Origin: Phycisphaeraceae bacterium
GTDB lineage: Bacteria; Planctomycetota; Phycisphaerae; Phycisphaerales; Phycisphaeraceae
Reading direction: 5' to 3'
Length of the DNA: 64,000 nucleotides
NCBI GenBank assembly: GCA_040222855.1
Contig: JAVKCD010000025.1
Span: 372,001 to 436,000, forward strand
The notes beneath the pieces are model-generated. The model searched no databases, was not told the origin of the DNA, and saw nothing but the letters and a program-made list of their open reading frames with translations. Shown here in pieces: positions 47,816-56,236 of the stretch. The translations under genes and the position numbers were made by a program. Position 1 is the first letter of the stretch. Each line of letters begins with the position of its first letter.

Positions 47816-49081
47816 ATGACACAAGCATCTCATCGCATCGCCAACGGACGCCAGGGAAACAGCCGCCCTCGCGTCCTCATGCTCACTCATCGCGTCCCGC
47901 ACCCGCCCGACCGTGGCGACCGCATCCGATCGTGGCACATCCTCTGCGCCCTCGCCCAGCACGCCGACGTCTCCCTGGCCTGCCTATCGGACGCTCCGCT
48001 GAGCCGGGAATCGCACGCCAAGCTCTCCGCCATGACCCAGCAATCCGCCATCCAGCCCATCACCCGCGCTGGCAGCCTTGTCCGAGGCGGAGTCTCTTGG
48101 GCTCAGGGCAAGGCCATCACGCCCGCCTGGTTCTCCCGAGATAACCTCCACCGCAAAGTCCTCGCCTGGCACAAGCAGCAACCCTTCGACGCCATCTACG
48201 TTTTCTGCTCCGGCATGCTGACCTACCTCAAAGGCATGCTCGATGGCCCCAATAGGCCACGCCTGATCGTCGATCTGGTTGATGTCGACAGCGCCAAATG
48301 GTCCGAACTCGCCAAACGCGCCCCGTGGCCCCTGAGCGAGGTCCTCAAAACCGAAGCCCACCGTCTGCAAGGCCTCGAACGCGAGCAGGGCACCTCCGCC
48401 GATGCCGTGCTGCTCGTCACTGAAGCCGAACGACGGCTCTACCTCGACCGCGTTGGCGGCGGAAACCTCAAAGTAGTCCCCAATGGCGTCGATCTCACCC
48501 GCTTCGCTCCGCTCCCCGATTACCACGGCAAAACCCTCGCCTTCGTTGGCGTGATGAACTACTGGCCCAACATCGAGGCCGCCGACTGGTTCGCCCGCCG
48601 CGTGCTCCCTCGTGCCCGCCAGACCTGCCCCGGCGCCACCTTCAAGATCATCGGCCGCTCTCCCGCCCGATCCGTCCGCGCCCTTGGTTCACTCGATGGC
48701 GTCACCGTCGTCGGGGCCGTCGATGATGTCCGCGAACAACTCCGCACCGTCACCGCCGTGGTCGCACCCCTGCTTACCGCCCGCGGTGTCCAGAACAAAG
48801 TCCTCGAAGCCATGGCCTGCCAGCGCGCCGTGATCTGCACGCCTCAGGCCGCGCGAGGCGTCGATGCCAAAGCCGGCGAGGAGCTTCTGGTCGCTCGAAA
48901 CGCCGACGACTGGGCCCATCAGATCAACCACATCCTGACCCACACCACGCATAGGCAAGCCGTCGCCACCGCGGCTCGGCAACGCATCGAAGCCATGGGT
49001 GGATGGAATCAGGCCCTTGCCGGACTCCCGTCGATCGTCTTAGGCGAAAGCTCCAGTCAATCGGCCCGCAAGGCCGCTTGA
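47816..49081 (+). CDS. PEP-CTERM/exosortase system-associated sugar transferase
   Basis: A 421-residue GT4-type glycosyltransferase. The N-terminus VLMLTHRVPHPPDRGDRIRS closely follows the pattern of sugar transferases linked to PEP-CTERM/exosortase loci (TIGR03087-like). The C-terminal part has LKVVPNGVDLTRF, AFVGVMNYWPNIEAADWF and GVQNKVLEAMACQRAVICT. The ATG at 47816 has GGGGAG 7 bases upstream. Its presence agrees with the PEP-CTERM signal on the M64 protein at 24821-26362, although no exosortase lies in the window. The recognition of the subfamily is from memory of its motif. Confidence 0.85.
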   Translation: MTQASHRIANGRQGNSRPRVLMLTHRVPHPPDRGDRIRSWHILCALAQHADVSLACLSDAPLSRESHAKLSAMTQQSAIQPITRAGSLVRGGVSWAQGKAITPAWFSRDNLHRKVLAWHKQQPFDAIYVFCSGMLTYLKGMLDGPNRPRLIVDLVDVDSAKWSELAKRAPWPLSEVLKTEAHRLQGLEREQGTSADAVLLVTEAERRLYLDRVGGGNLKVVPNGVDLTRFAPLPDYHGKTLAFVGVMNYWPNIEAADWFARRVLPRARQTCPGATFKIIGRSPARSVRALGSLDGVTVVGAVDDVREQLRTVTAVVAPLLTARGVQNKVLEAMACQRAVICTPQAARGVDAKAGEELLVARNADDWAHQINHILTHTTHRQAVATAARQRIEAMGGWNQALAGLPSIVLGESSSQSARKAA

Positions 49082-49106
49082 TCCGTCACGGACCTAACAT
49101 GATCCC

Positions 49107-50462
49107 GTGACCGCCCGACGCCCCATCCTCGACCAGCTCCTGCTCAAAGCCCACGCTCTCCCACGCGTGCCGGGCGTCTATCTCATGAAAGACGCCAAAG
49201 GCGTTGTCATCTACGTCGGCAAGGCCTCCATTCTCCCCGCCCGCGTGGCCAGTTACTTCGTCCCATCCGCCGCCCGCTCGGGCAATCTTGGCCCCAAGAA
49301 GGCCCCCATGCTCGATCTCGTCGAGGACTTCGAGACCCTCGAGTGCGAATCCGAGTGGGAAGCCCTACTGACCGAAAACCGCCTCATCAAGGACATCCAC
49401 CCCCGCTTCAACGCCCGACTCACCGACGACAAGACCTTCCCCTACCTCGTGATTACCCTCCGCGACGAGTTCCCGGGCGTCTTCATCACCCGCCAGCCCA
49501 CCGACCCGCAATACAAGGGTGCCCGCGTCTACGGCCCCTTCACCTCCGTCTACGCCCTGCGCGATGCCGTCCAGATCCTCCAACGCATCTTCCGCTTTAG
49601 AACCTGCACCCTCGACATCCGCGAAGACGACGAATCCCTCAAGCACTTCCGACCCTGCCTGCTCTACCCCATCAAACAATGCTCCGCACCCTGCGGGGCC
49701 CGGATCTCCAAGGACGCCTACCGCGCCGACATCCAAAGACTCCTCCGCTTCCTCGATTCCAAACGCTCGGTCGTCCTCCGTGAACTCCGCGACGAGATGA
49801 CGCAGGCCTCAAGAGTCCTCGACTTCGAGCGCGCCGCTATCGTCCGCGACCAGATCCGTGCCATCGAGAAACTCGACGACCGCGGCGACCGCCGCGACGG
49901 CTGGCAACCCGAGACCGAGACCTTCTGCGCCGATCCCGCCAAAGGGCTCGAATCCCTCCGCAAGACCCTCGCCATCGAAGACCCCATCCGCTGCGTCGAG
50001 TGCATCGACATCGCCCACCTCCACGGCAATGAGACCGTCGGCTCCAAGGTCTGCTTCGTCGATGGACGGCCCCTGAAAAACGAATACCGCCGCTACCGCA
50101 TCCAGACCGTCGAAGGCGGAAACGACGACTACGCCTCCATCCGCGAGGTCGTCTCCCGCCGCTACCGCGAGGCAGGTGCCGGCAATGAGCTCTATCCCGA
50201 CGTCATCATCATCGATGGCGGGCTCGGCCAACTCCACGCCGCCCTCGAAGTCTTCGAGACCCTCGACGTCCGACCCCCCATGGTCATCTCACTGGCCAAA
50301 AAAGAAGAACTCATCTACGCCCAGGCCAGGTCCGAGCCCATCCGTCTCGGCCGAGAGAATGCAGGCCTCAAACTCTGTCAGGCCATCCGCGACGAAGCCC
50401 ACCGCTTCGCCCAGCACTATCACCACATCCTCCGCAGGAAAAAAGTCCTTGGCGAAAACTGA
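49107..50462 (+). CDS. uvrC: UvrC-like excinuclease subunit lacking C-terminal HhH domain
   Basis: UvrC makes the two incisions in nucleotide excision repair. The 451-residue product has the GIY-YIG domain (PGVYLMKDAKGVVIYVGKAS), the Cys-rich region (LLYPIKQCSAPC), the UvrB-interacting UVR helix (FERAAIVRDQIRAIEKL) and the RNase H-like domain with IECIDIAHLHGNE-type and IIIDGGLGQLHAALEVF motifs. It stops at RDEAHRFAQHYHHILRRKKV. The tandem HhH domain that normally follows (about 130-150 residues) is missing and no remnant is visible downstream. The start is GTG. It could be a natural short UvrC or a paralogue. Confidence 0.9.
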   Translation: MTARRPILDQLLLKAHALPRVPGVYLMKDAKGVVIYVGKASILPARVASYFVPSAARSGNLGPKKAPMLDLVEDFETLECESEWEALLTENRLIKDIHPRFNARLTDDKTFPYLVITLRDEFPGVFITRQPTDPQYKGARVYGPFTSVYALRDAVQILQRIFRFRTCTLDIREDDESLKHFRPCLLYPIKQCSAPCGARISKDAYRADIQRLLRFLDSKRSVVLRELRDEMTQASRVLDFERAAIVRDQIRAIEKLDDRGDRRDGWQPETETFCADPAKGLESLRKTLAIEDPIRCVECIDIAHLHGNETVGSKVCFVDGRPLKNEYRRYRIQTVEGGNDDYASIREVVSRRYREAGAGNELYPDVIIIDGGLGQLHAALEVFETLDVRPPMVISLAKKEELIYAQARSEPIRLGRENAGLKLCQAIRDEAHRFAQHYHHILRRKKVLGEN

Positions 50463-50477
50463 ACTCAACCCCAAAGC

Positions 50478-50502
50478 GCCACGGGCCGCTTAGACCCGTG
50501 GC
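50478..50502. repeat. Palindrome between uvrC and the VanZ-like gene
   Basis: GCCACGGG (50478-50485) and CCCGTGGC (50495-50502) form an 8-bp stem around 9 bases. It lies between two convergent genes and may end transcription from both sides, but no T-run follows. It resembles the REP-like palindromes at 58-59.7 kb. Confidence 0.55.
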
Positions 50503-50533
50503 ACCACGTGAGGAGGAGAGGGCAAACTCCAGG

Positions 50534-51625
50534 TTACGTCCCAATCCTGAAGCTGTAATCGTGTGATCGCCGCCTTCGATCAGCCTCGACTTTCGACGAT
50601 TCCCGCCGACGACACGCCAGACGTACCGCGTGGATCAAACCCAGACTCATCGCCATCACAAGCCCCAACGAACCGACCGCCATGAGCGCCAGCGTGAAAT
50701 CCATCCGGACACCCAGCACCGTCGCGCGAACGACCTCGTAACCAAACGCCAGCAACCCGGCCACGAGCAGCACACGTTTCCAGCCCTGCTGCTCCTTCGG
50801 CTTGACCACCAGCGCTACCGCCAGCAGGCCCACCAACCCGTAACCCATGACCGCGATCACCATCTGTGATGCGCCGACCTCGTAGGATCGCTCCCACACC
50901 CCCGCCAGCGGCACCTCACCCCCGCCGGTATCGACGACGCGTGCCAGCATGACGGTCACCAGCAAGCCCAGCAGTACAACACCCCCTACAAACAAAGATC
51001 GCAACGCCGGATCACGCCGAACCACACGCAGCCCATCCGCGACCCGATGCACCACGGGCGTCAGCAAGGCATAACCAAGTAGACTCACGCTCAGGAACAT
51101 CCTCCGAGCTGGCAGCGCCAGCACCGCCCCGGCCGCCGCGGCGCCGGTATTCACCAACACATCATTGAGTGCCGACACCCTCGCGACCGAGAACGCCTGT
51201 CCGGTCTCGATCCCCCAGCTCAGCAACCCCGCCAGCATGACACTGACGCCAAGCCCCGCGTTGAAACCCAGCCGTGGCCGCAGCGCCAGCATCCACATCA
51301 CACCAAGCGGGAAGAAGATCGCCGCATTCAAAAAACCATCCGACAGCCACTCCGGCAGCCCCCAACTCGATACATGGCCCTCGCGGTACACGTACCACCG
51401 AAGCGGTTTCGTCAACGCGTAGCCAATTACCTGGGCTGTGCTTCCGATCGACTCACTGTCATACGCTTGCGAATAAACGGTTGGCGGCCAACTCAAATCG
51501 AACGGTATCAGCCCGCCGTACACCAGCAGCGCCGACCAGATCAGCGCAAGCGTCGCCGACCGCCGCCACCAAGGCGACGACCACGCACGCTGCACGTTAG
51601 GTTGTCCGATCGCCTGATCAACCAT
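50534..51625 (-). CDS. VanZ-like membrane protein
   Basis: A 363-residue integral membrane protein with about nine hydrophobic segments. The segment SDGFLNAAIFFPLGVMWMLA followed by SWGIETGQAF and ALNDVLVNTGAAAAGAVLA matches the VanZ-like core, in which a helix pair carries a conserved Glu and an Asn-Asp motif. In planctomycetes and related bacteria such proteins are common beside exosortase and polysaccharide genes; a direct role is not known. The C-terminal extension of about 180 residues adds further helices and a basic tail. Confidence 0.78.
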   Translation of the reverse strand: MVDQAIGQPNVQRAWSSPWWRRSATLALIWSALLVYGGLIPFDLSWPPTVYSQAYDSESIGSTAQVIGYALTKPLRWYVYREGHVSSWGLPEWLSDGFLNAAIFFPLGVMWMLALRPRLGFNAGLGVSVMLAGLLSWGIETGQAFSVARVSALNDVLVNTGAAAAGAVLALPARRMFLSVSLLGYALLTPVVHRVADGLRVVRRDPALRSLFVGGVVLLGLLVTVMLARVVDTGGGEVPLAGVWERSYEVGASQMVIAVMGYGLVGLLAVALVVKPKEQQGWKRVLLVAGLLAFGYEVVRATVLGVRMDFTLALMAVGSLGLVMAMSLGLIHAVRLACRRRESSKVEADRRRRSHDYSFRIGT

Positions 51626-51809
51626 CCAACGACTCCAATCAGAAGGCCACCACGCCCCCTGCCAGAATCCTACGATTCAGCTTCGCGCCATCCAAACTGA
51701 TTATCTAGCTACCTGTCGAGACGGCCAGCGCAAACCCTACAGACCCCCCAGACCGCACGCGACACCTTGTTCCGCTGCGCCAGGCCCGATTCCCCGTCAT
51801 AATGTGCCA

Positions 51810-52796
51810 ATGGCCACCGGGCTCATCTATTCTGACCGCTTCCTCGATCACCGCACCGCCCCCGGTCACCCCGAGCGGGCCGAGCGTCTGCAAGCCATCG
51901 TCGAGCGTCTCAAAGCCACCCACCAGTGGGATGAAGTCGAGCACCTGGCCTTCGACAAGGCCGACCGCCGGTGGATCGACGCCATTCATGCCCCCCGCTA
52001 CGTCGATCGCGTGTTTGAGGCCTACCGCACCGGAAAGACCGGACTCGACGAGCACGATGGCGGGCTCTGCGCCGACTCCGCCGAGGTCGCCCAACTCGCC
52101 GTTGGAGGAATCCTCGCCGCCATCGACGCCGTCATGTCCGCCACCGTCCACAACGCCCTCTGCCTCGTCCGCCCACCCGGTCACCACGCTGAATACGACC
52201 GCTCGATGGGCTTCTGCCTCTTCGGTAACGTCGCCATCGCCGCCAACTACCTCATCGAACACCACCGGCTCACCCGCGTTGTCGTCATCGACTGGGACGT
52301 CCACCACGGCAACGGCACCCAGCACCTCACCGAACACCGCAGCGACATCTTCTGCATCAACCTTCATCAACACCCCATGACCCTCTACCCCGGCACCGGC
52401 TACGCCCACGAGAAGGGCACAGGCGACGGCGAAGGCTTCACCCTCAACCTCCCTCTCGACCCCCACGCCGACGATGCCCGCTACCGGCAGGTCTGGACCG
52501 ATCACCTCGAACCCGTTGTCCGCGATTACCAGCCCCAGTTCATCCTCATCTCCGCTGGCTTCGACGCCGCTGAAGGCGACCCGCTCGCCCACATGAACGT
52601 CACCACCGAGGGCTTCCGCTGGATGACCCGCCAGGCCAAGCAGCTCGCCGAGCAACTCTGCGACGGCCGACTGGTCTCCGTTCTCGAAGGCGGGTACGAC
52701 TTGCGATCCCTCGCCGAGAACGTCTCGGTCCACCTCACCGCCCTCACCCGCGAAGAACATCAGGACGGCCTCATGGCCATGAAAGCAGGCTTCTAG
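51810..52796 (+). CDS. Histone deacetylase-like (class II type) amidohydrolase
   Basis: A 328-residue zinc-dependent deacetylase of the HDAC/AcuC/acetoin-utilisation superfamily. Visible motifs are HPERAERLQAIVERL near the N-terminus, RPPGHHAEYDRSMGFCLFGN (the catalytic His pair), VIDWDVHHGNGTQ (zinc Asp and His) and LISAGFDAAEGDPLA. The substrate is probably an acetylated amine or protein. No histone is required; the lysine-rich proteins in this window are only possible targets. The ATG at 51810 was chosen over a GTG at 51804; no good Shine-Dalgarno is seen for either. The next gene starts 3 bases after the stop. Confidence 0.9.
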   Translation: MATGLIYSDRFLDHRTAPGHPERAERLQAIVERLKATHQWDEVEHLAFDKADRRWIDAIHAPRYVDRVFEAYRTGKTGLDEHDGGLCADSAEVAQLAVGGILAAIDAVMSATVHNALCLVRPPGHHAEYDRSMGFCLFGNVAIAANYLIEHHRLTRVVVIDWDVHHGNGTQHLTEHRSDIFCINLHQHPMTLYPGTGYAHEKGTGDGEGFTLNLPLDPHADDARYRQVWTDHLEPVVRDYQPQFILISAGFDAAEGDPLAHMNVTTEGFRWMTRQAKQLAEQLCDGRLVSVLEGGYDLRSLAENVSVHLTALTREEHQDGLMAMKAGF

Positions 52797-52799
52797 CCC

Positions 52800-53279
52800 A
52801 TGACCACCACGCCCGAAACGACCAACAAAACAGACTGGTACGAGCCCGGCCTCCGCTTCGAGTGCACCCAGTGCGGCAACTGCTGCACCGGCCCCACCGG
52901 CTTCGTCTGGTTCACCCCCGAAGAAGGCCAGGCCATTGCCAAGGACCTGGGCATTTCCGAAAAAACCTTCCTCCGCGACTACGCCATCAAGAAGTTCGGC
53001 CGCTGGTCCCTGAAAGAGAAAAAACGCGGCAAGCTCTACGATTGCATCTTCCTGACCTGGAACGATGACCACACCAAAGCAGGGTGCTCCATCTACAAAA
53101 CCCGGCCGACTCAGTGCCGCACCTGGCCCTTCTGGCCGAGCAACCTGCGCTCGCCGGAAGACTGGGAGCAATCCGCCGGTCATTGCCCAGGCATGAAGCA
53201 GGGCATGGCGGGCAAAGGCACCTTCGTCCCCGCCGACGAGATCCGTATCCGCCGCGACCTCAGCGACCGCCGGCTTTAG
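52800..53279 (+). CDS. YkgJ-type CxxCxxCC cysteine-cluster protein, copy 1
   Basis: A 159-residue small protein of the YkgJ family, thought to bind zinc or an iron-sulfur cluster. The N-terminal cluster is FECTQCGNCCTGPTGFVWFT, and further cysteines lie in AGCSIYKTRPTQCRTWPFWP and AGHCPGMK, typical of the family. The role is unknown; a link to metal or oxidative chemistry is generally suggested. It starts 3 bases after the HDAC-like gene and is followed after 2 bases by a second family member. Confidence 0.85.
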   Translation: MTTTPETTNKTDWYEPGLRFECTQCGNCCTGPTGFVWFTPEEGQAIAKDLGISEKTFLRDYAIKKFGRWSLKEKKRGKLYDCIFLTWNDDHTKAGCSIYKTRPTQCRTWPFWPSNLRSPEDWEQSAGHCPGMKQGMAGKGTFVPADEIRIRRDLSDRRL

Positions 53280-53281
53280 CC

Positions 53282-53824
53282 ATGGACCCCGACCGCCACG
53301 ATCTCTGGACCCACTGCTTCGCCGCCGCCCGAAACGCTGATGTCGATGGCGCGATCGCCGACCTCTACGCCAACCTTGATCAGGCCGTCGCCGACCGTTC
53401 GCCGCGTTGCGACCAGTCCGGCCGCTGCTGCGATTTTGATGGCTACAAACACCGCCTCTACGTCACCGCTCTCGAAACCGCCCGCTTCCTGCTTCATGTC
53501 TCACCAACAACGATGAGCAAGCCCCACGACCCACGCGGGGGGGGGCTACCGATCCTGACGGCGAGCAAGCCCGCTTGTGTCTATCAGCACGACAGACTCT
53601 GCACCGTTCACACCATCCGACCACTTGGCTGCCGTGTCTTTTTCTGCGAACCCGGCACCGAGGTATGGCAGCAGGACACCTACGAGCATTTCATGTCTCG
53701 CCTCCGCGACCTTCACGACAGCCACCGCATCCCCTACGCCTACATCGAGTGGCGGGCCTCCCTCGACGAGGCCGCCGAGGTGCTAGGCCGAGTCGCCCCG
53801 CTGGGTCCGAAGTCCGATCGATAA
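53282..53824 (+). CDS. YkgJ-type cysteine-cluster protein, copy 2
   Basis: A 180-residue protein related to the preceding gene but not a recent duplicate. The first cluster is RCDQSGRCCDFDGYKHRLYV, with the later cysteines in ACVYQHDRLCTVHTIRPLGC followed by RVFFCEPG. The ATG at 53282 follows the previous stop by 2 bases. A run of nine G (53537-53545) lies in the gene and is slippage-prone. The end of the gene is 11 bases from the convergent phosphatase-like gene. Confidence 0.8.
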   Translation: MDPDRHDLWTHCFAAARNADVDGAIADLYANLDQAVADRSPRCDQSGRCCDFDGYKHRLYVTALETARFLLHVSPTTMSKPHDPRGGGLPILTASKPACVYQHDRLCTVHTIRPLGCRVFFCEPGTEVWQQDTYEHFMSRLRDLHDSHRIPYAYIEWRASLDEAAEVLGRVAPLGPKSDR

Positions 53825-53835
53825 ATGGCAGCGTG

Positions 53836-54501
53836 CTAAGCCAGCCCAATAGTCAAGAGGACTTCGTCAGGCCGATCAACAATCGCTTCAGCTCCCGCCG
53901 CCCGCAGCTCCACTGCGACATCGTTTCCGCCGGCAAAGCCCCACGTCACACCCATACTTCGCATCCCTGCCCGCCGGGCCGTCTCGATATCGATCGTCAT
54001 ATCGCCCACGAACCACCATCGCTCCGGAACCCCGCCCAGCTCTTCGACGATCTCCATCGCCCCCGCCGGATCGGGCTTAGGCTCAATGCCCTCCCGCTGC
54101 CCGATCACAGACCCAAAAACACCCTGATCAAAGCGGTGAGCCACCAGCCGCTGCGCCGGGCCGTGGGGCTTGTTCGTCAGAACCGCGAGAGGCACACCAA
54201 GCTCGCGGAGCGAAGCGATGAGGGGCTCAATCCCCGGATAAGCCGCGGCACGTTCGCCGGAGTGCGTCTCGTAGACGGTCCGGATGCCAACCACGAGGTC
54301 ATCGATCCGGTGGTCCAGTTCATCGCCGAGCATCGACGCCACCAGATGCCGCAGCCCCAGACCAATCCACGGCCGATACGCATCAGCGGGCAATGCTTCA
54401 AGATCAATCGCGGCCCTGGCGCGATTCGCCGCCCAGGCGATCTCAGCTAGCGAGTCCACCAGAGTCCCGTCCAGATCGAAGATGATGCCATCGGGCCGCA
54501 T
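53836..54501 (-). CDS. Phosphoglycolate phosphatase-like HAD hydrolase
   Basis: A 221-residue HAD-superfamily phosphatase. The nucleophile motif GIIFDLDGTLVDSLAEIAWA is at the N-terminus, motif II is VPLAVLTNKPHGPAQ, motif III covers EPKPDPAGAM and motif IV is WWFVGDMTIDIETARRAG. The cap helices match the Gph/PGPase type, which dephosphorylates 2-phosphoglycolate; other small phosphates are possible. Three consecutive potential starts (TTG, TTG, ATG) lie at 54507-54499; the ATG at 54501 was preferred. Confidence 0.87.
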   Translation of the reverse strand: MRPDGIIFDLDGTLVDSLAEIAWAANRARAAIDLEALPADAYRPWIGLGLRHLVASMLGDELDHRIDDLVVGIRTVYETHSGERAAAYPGIEPLIASLRELGVPLAVLTNKPHGPAQRLVAHRFDQGVFGSVIGQREGIEPKPDPAGAMEIVEELGGVPERWWFVGDMTIDIETARRAGMRSMGVTWGFAGGNDVAVELRAAGAEAIVDRPDEVLLTIGLA

Positions 54502-54585
54502 CAACAAAGACTACTCCATCACCGGCCTCTGCCGTGGACACCGGCGATGCCCCCGATTATGCTCGCATCGAAAGCCGAGGCACGC

Positions 54586-55074
54586 ATGTCGTATCAAACT
54601 CGCGAAAGCATCGGTGCCGCCCTGGGCCGAATCCCTTTGGGGCTCTTCGTTCTCACCGCCAGCCATGAAGACCACCGACTCGGCATGCTCGCAAGTTGGG
54701 TCCAGCAGGTCTGCTTCGAGCCCCCGATGGTTTGTGTCGCCGTTGCCAAGGGACGCTCGATCCTCCCCTTGCTTAGCGAATCGCGCCACTTTGCCCTCTG
54801 CCAGATCGCCGCCGACGACCGCATCATCCAGCGGAAGTTCGCCAAGGAGTTCGAGCCCGGCGAAGACCCGTTTCTCGGTTTCGAGTTGATCCACGGCAGC
54901 ATCCGCGATCTCCCCATCCTCTCTGGGTGCAGCGCGTTTATGGAGTGCGAGCTCTCCTGCCATCTCGATGTCGAAGGCGATCACGACTTGTTTATTGGCA
55001 AGGTGAAGGCTGGCCACGCCACAGATAAGGACCCTCACGTCCACTTCCGCGATAACGGTTTCGACTACGCCTGA
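54586..55074 (+). CDS. Flavin reductase-like domain protein
   Basis: A 162-residue FMN-binding split-barrel protein. The segment ALGRIPLGLFVLTASHEDHR followed by GMLASWVQQVCFEPPMVCVA is the flavin reductase-like domain signature, which binds FMN and uses NAD(P)H. The ending VGKVKAGHATDKDPHVHF-type segment is consistent. The ATG at 54586 was chosen from the family start. No dependent oxygenase is adjacent, so a partner is not evident. Confidence 0.85.
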   Translation: MSYQTRESIGAALGRIPLGLFVLTASHEDHRLGMLASWVQQVCFEPPMVCVAVAKGRSILPLLSESRHFALCQIAADDRIIQRKFAKEFEPGEDPFLGFELIHGSIRDLPILSGCSAFMECELSCHLDVEGDHDLFIGKVKAGHATDKDPHVHFRDNGFDYA

Positions 55075-55105
55075 GCCCGCCCGCGAATCGCCCTACAATC
55101 TAGCG

Positions 55106-56236
55106 ATGACCACGCAAGCCACGCCGATCAACGTCGATGATCCTGTGAACGCTCAGGTTCTCGCCGTCTCTGAAGACCGCATCCAGGGTTTTGTCCGCGA
55201 TCCGTTTGCAGCGATCGCCAGGGCTTCGGGCCTGGATGAAGACCTTGTCTGCGAGCGCATCCGCGCGATGCTCGAAGCCGGTGTCATCCGGCGGGTCCGC
55301 CAGACCGTTCTGGCCACCAGCCTTGCGCCCGGAGCGCTGGTGGCGTGGAAAGTGCCTGCGGACCGGCTTGATGCCACCTTCGACTGGATGTCGCAGAACG
55401 ACCCGTTCTCGGGACACGTGGTGATCCGTTCGACGGATGCGGACTCGCCGGGAGCGGCTTATCGGCTCTGGACCACGGTGAAGGTCCCGCAGGGTTACGA
55501 CCTGGATAAACACTGCGCGTTTCTGCTGAAAAAGACCGCTGCCGAGGCGTTCAAGGCGATGCCGGCGAAGAAGCTGTTCGCGCTTGGCGTGGGGCATGTC
55601 CGCAGGAAGGGCATGGAACCGGGCAGCCGCTCCGATGAGCCTGGTCGCGCGATGGACGCGATCCCGGTTGAACTCGATGCGTTGGAGTGGAAGACGCTGC
55701 CGGTGCTCAAGGACGAGTTCCAGCCCGAGGAGGTCCACGCGGACCCGTGGTCAGCCCGTGCGGCGAAGGCCGGGCTGTCGCTGGAAGAGTTTTTTGCCGG
55801 AGCGGATTCGCTGCAGGTCAAGGGCGTGATCGGTCGGTTCTCGACGTTTCTGGAGCACCATAAGAAGGTGGCGGGGCAGCAGCGTGTGGCGAGTTTTAAT
55901 GCGCTGTTCCACTGGCGGGTGCCGGCAGGGCGCGAGGTCGAGACGGGCAAGGAGGTCGGGCGTCATCACATTATGACTCACGCTTACTGGCGCGAAGGCG
56001 GGCCGGAGTTCAATGGCGTCAACATCATGGGCGTGGCGCACGGGCAGGAAAAAGACAAGGTGCTGGCCCACAAGGCGGCGATTGATGAGCACCTGCTTCA
56101 GGCTGGGATCGAGGTGAGCTACACCAACGTCTTCTGGGGCGGACGCTCGGAGATCAAGCCTTCTGAGATCCTGCCGGACCGCTACCGGGCGTGGTGCAAG
56201 GGCTTGGGGATCGATCCGGGAACGATGCAGGCGTGA
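55106..56236 (+). CDS. AhbA-AhbB-like (siroheme decarboxylase / Lrp-AsnC type) double-domain protein
   Basis: A 376-residue protein with two similar halves. Each has an AsnC-type helix-turn-helix followed by a RAM-like ferredoxin fold. The first helix-turn-helix is DPFAAIARASGLDEDLVCER, then AGVIRRVRQ. The second is LDALEWKTLPVLKDEFQ, then PWSARAAKAGLSLEEFFAG and GVIGRFSTFLEHHKKVAG. The second sensor-like domain has FNALFHWRVP and FNGVNIMGVAHG. This matches the arrangement of AhbA and AhbB or NirD-L/G-H proteins, which decarboxylate siroheme. No other haem genes are adjacent, so a regulatory role is also possible. The end overlaps truA by 4 bases. Confidence 0.7.
   Translation: MTTQATPINVDDPVNAQVLAVSEDRIQGFVRDPFAAIARASGLDEDLVCERIRAMLEAGVIRRVRQTVLATSLAPGALVAWKVPADRLDATFDWMSQNDPFSGHVVIRSTDADSPGAAYRLWTTVKVPQGYDLDKHCAFLLKKTAAEAFKAMPAKKLFALGVGHVRRKGMEPGSRSDEPGRAMDAIPVELDALEWKTLPVLKDEFQPEEVHADPWSARAAKAGLSLEEFFAGADSLQVKGVIGRFSTFLEHHKKVAGQQRVASFNALFHWRVPAGREVETGKEVGRHHIMTHAYWREGGPEFNGVNIMGVAHGQEKDKVLAHKAAIDEHLLQAGIEVSYTNVFWGGRSEIKPSEILPDRYRAWCKGLGIDPGTMQA

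Noticed and set aside
51705-53183. 492-codon minus-strand open frame opposite the HDAC-like and YkgJ genes
   Set aside because: Val/Gly/Ala-rich shadow; the plus-strand motifs are complete and contiguous.
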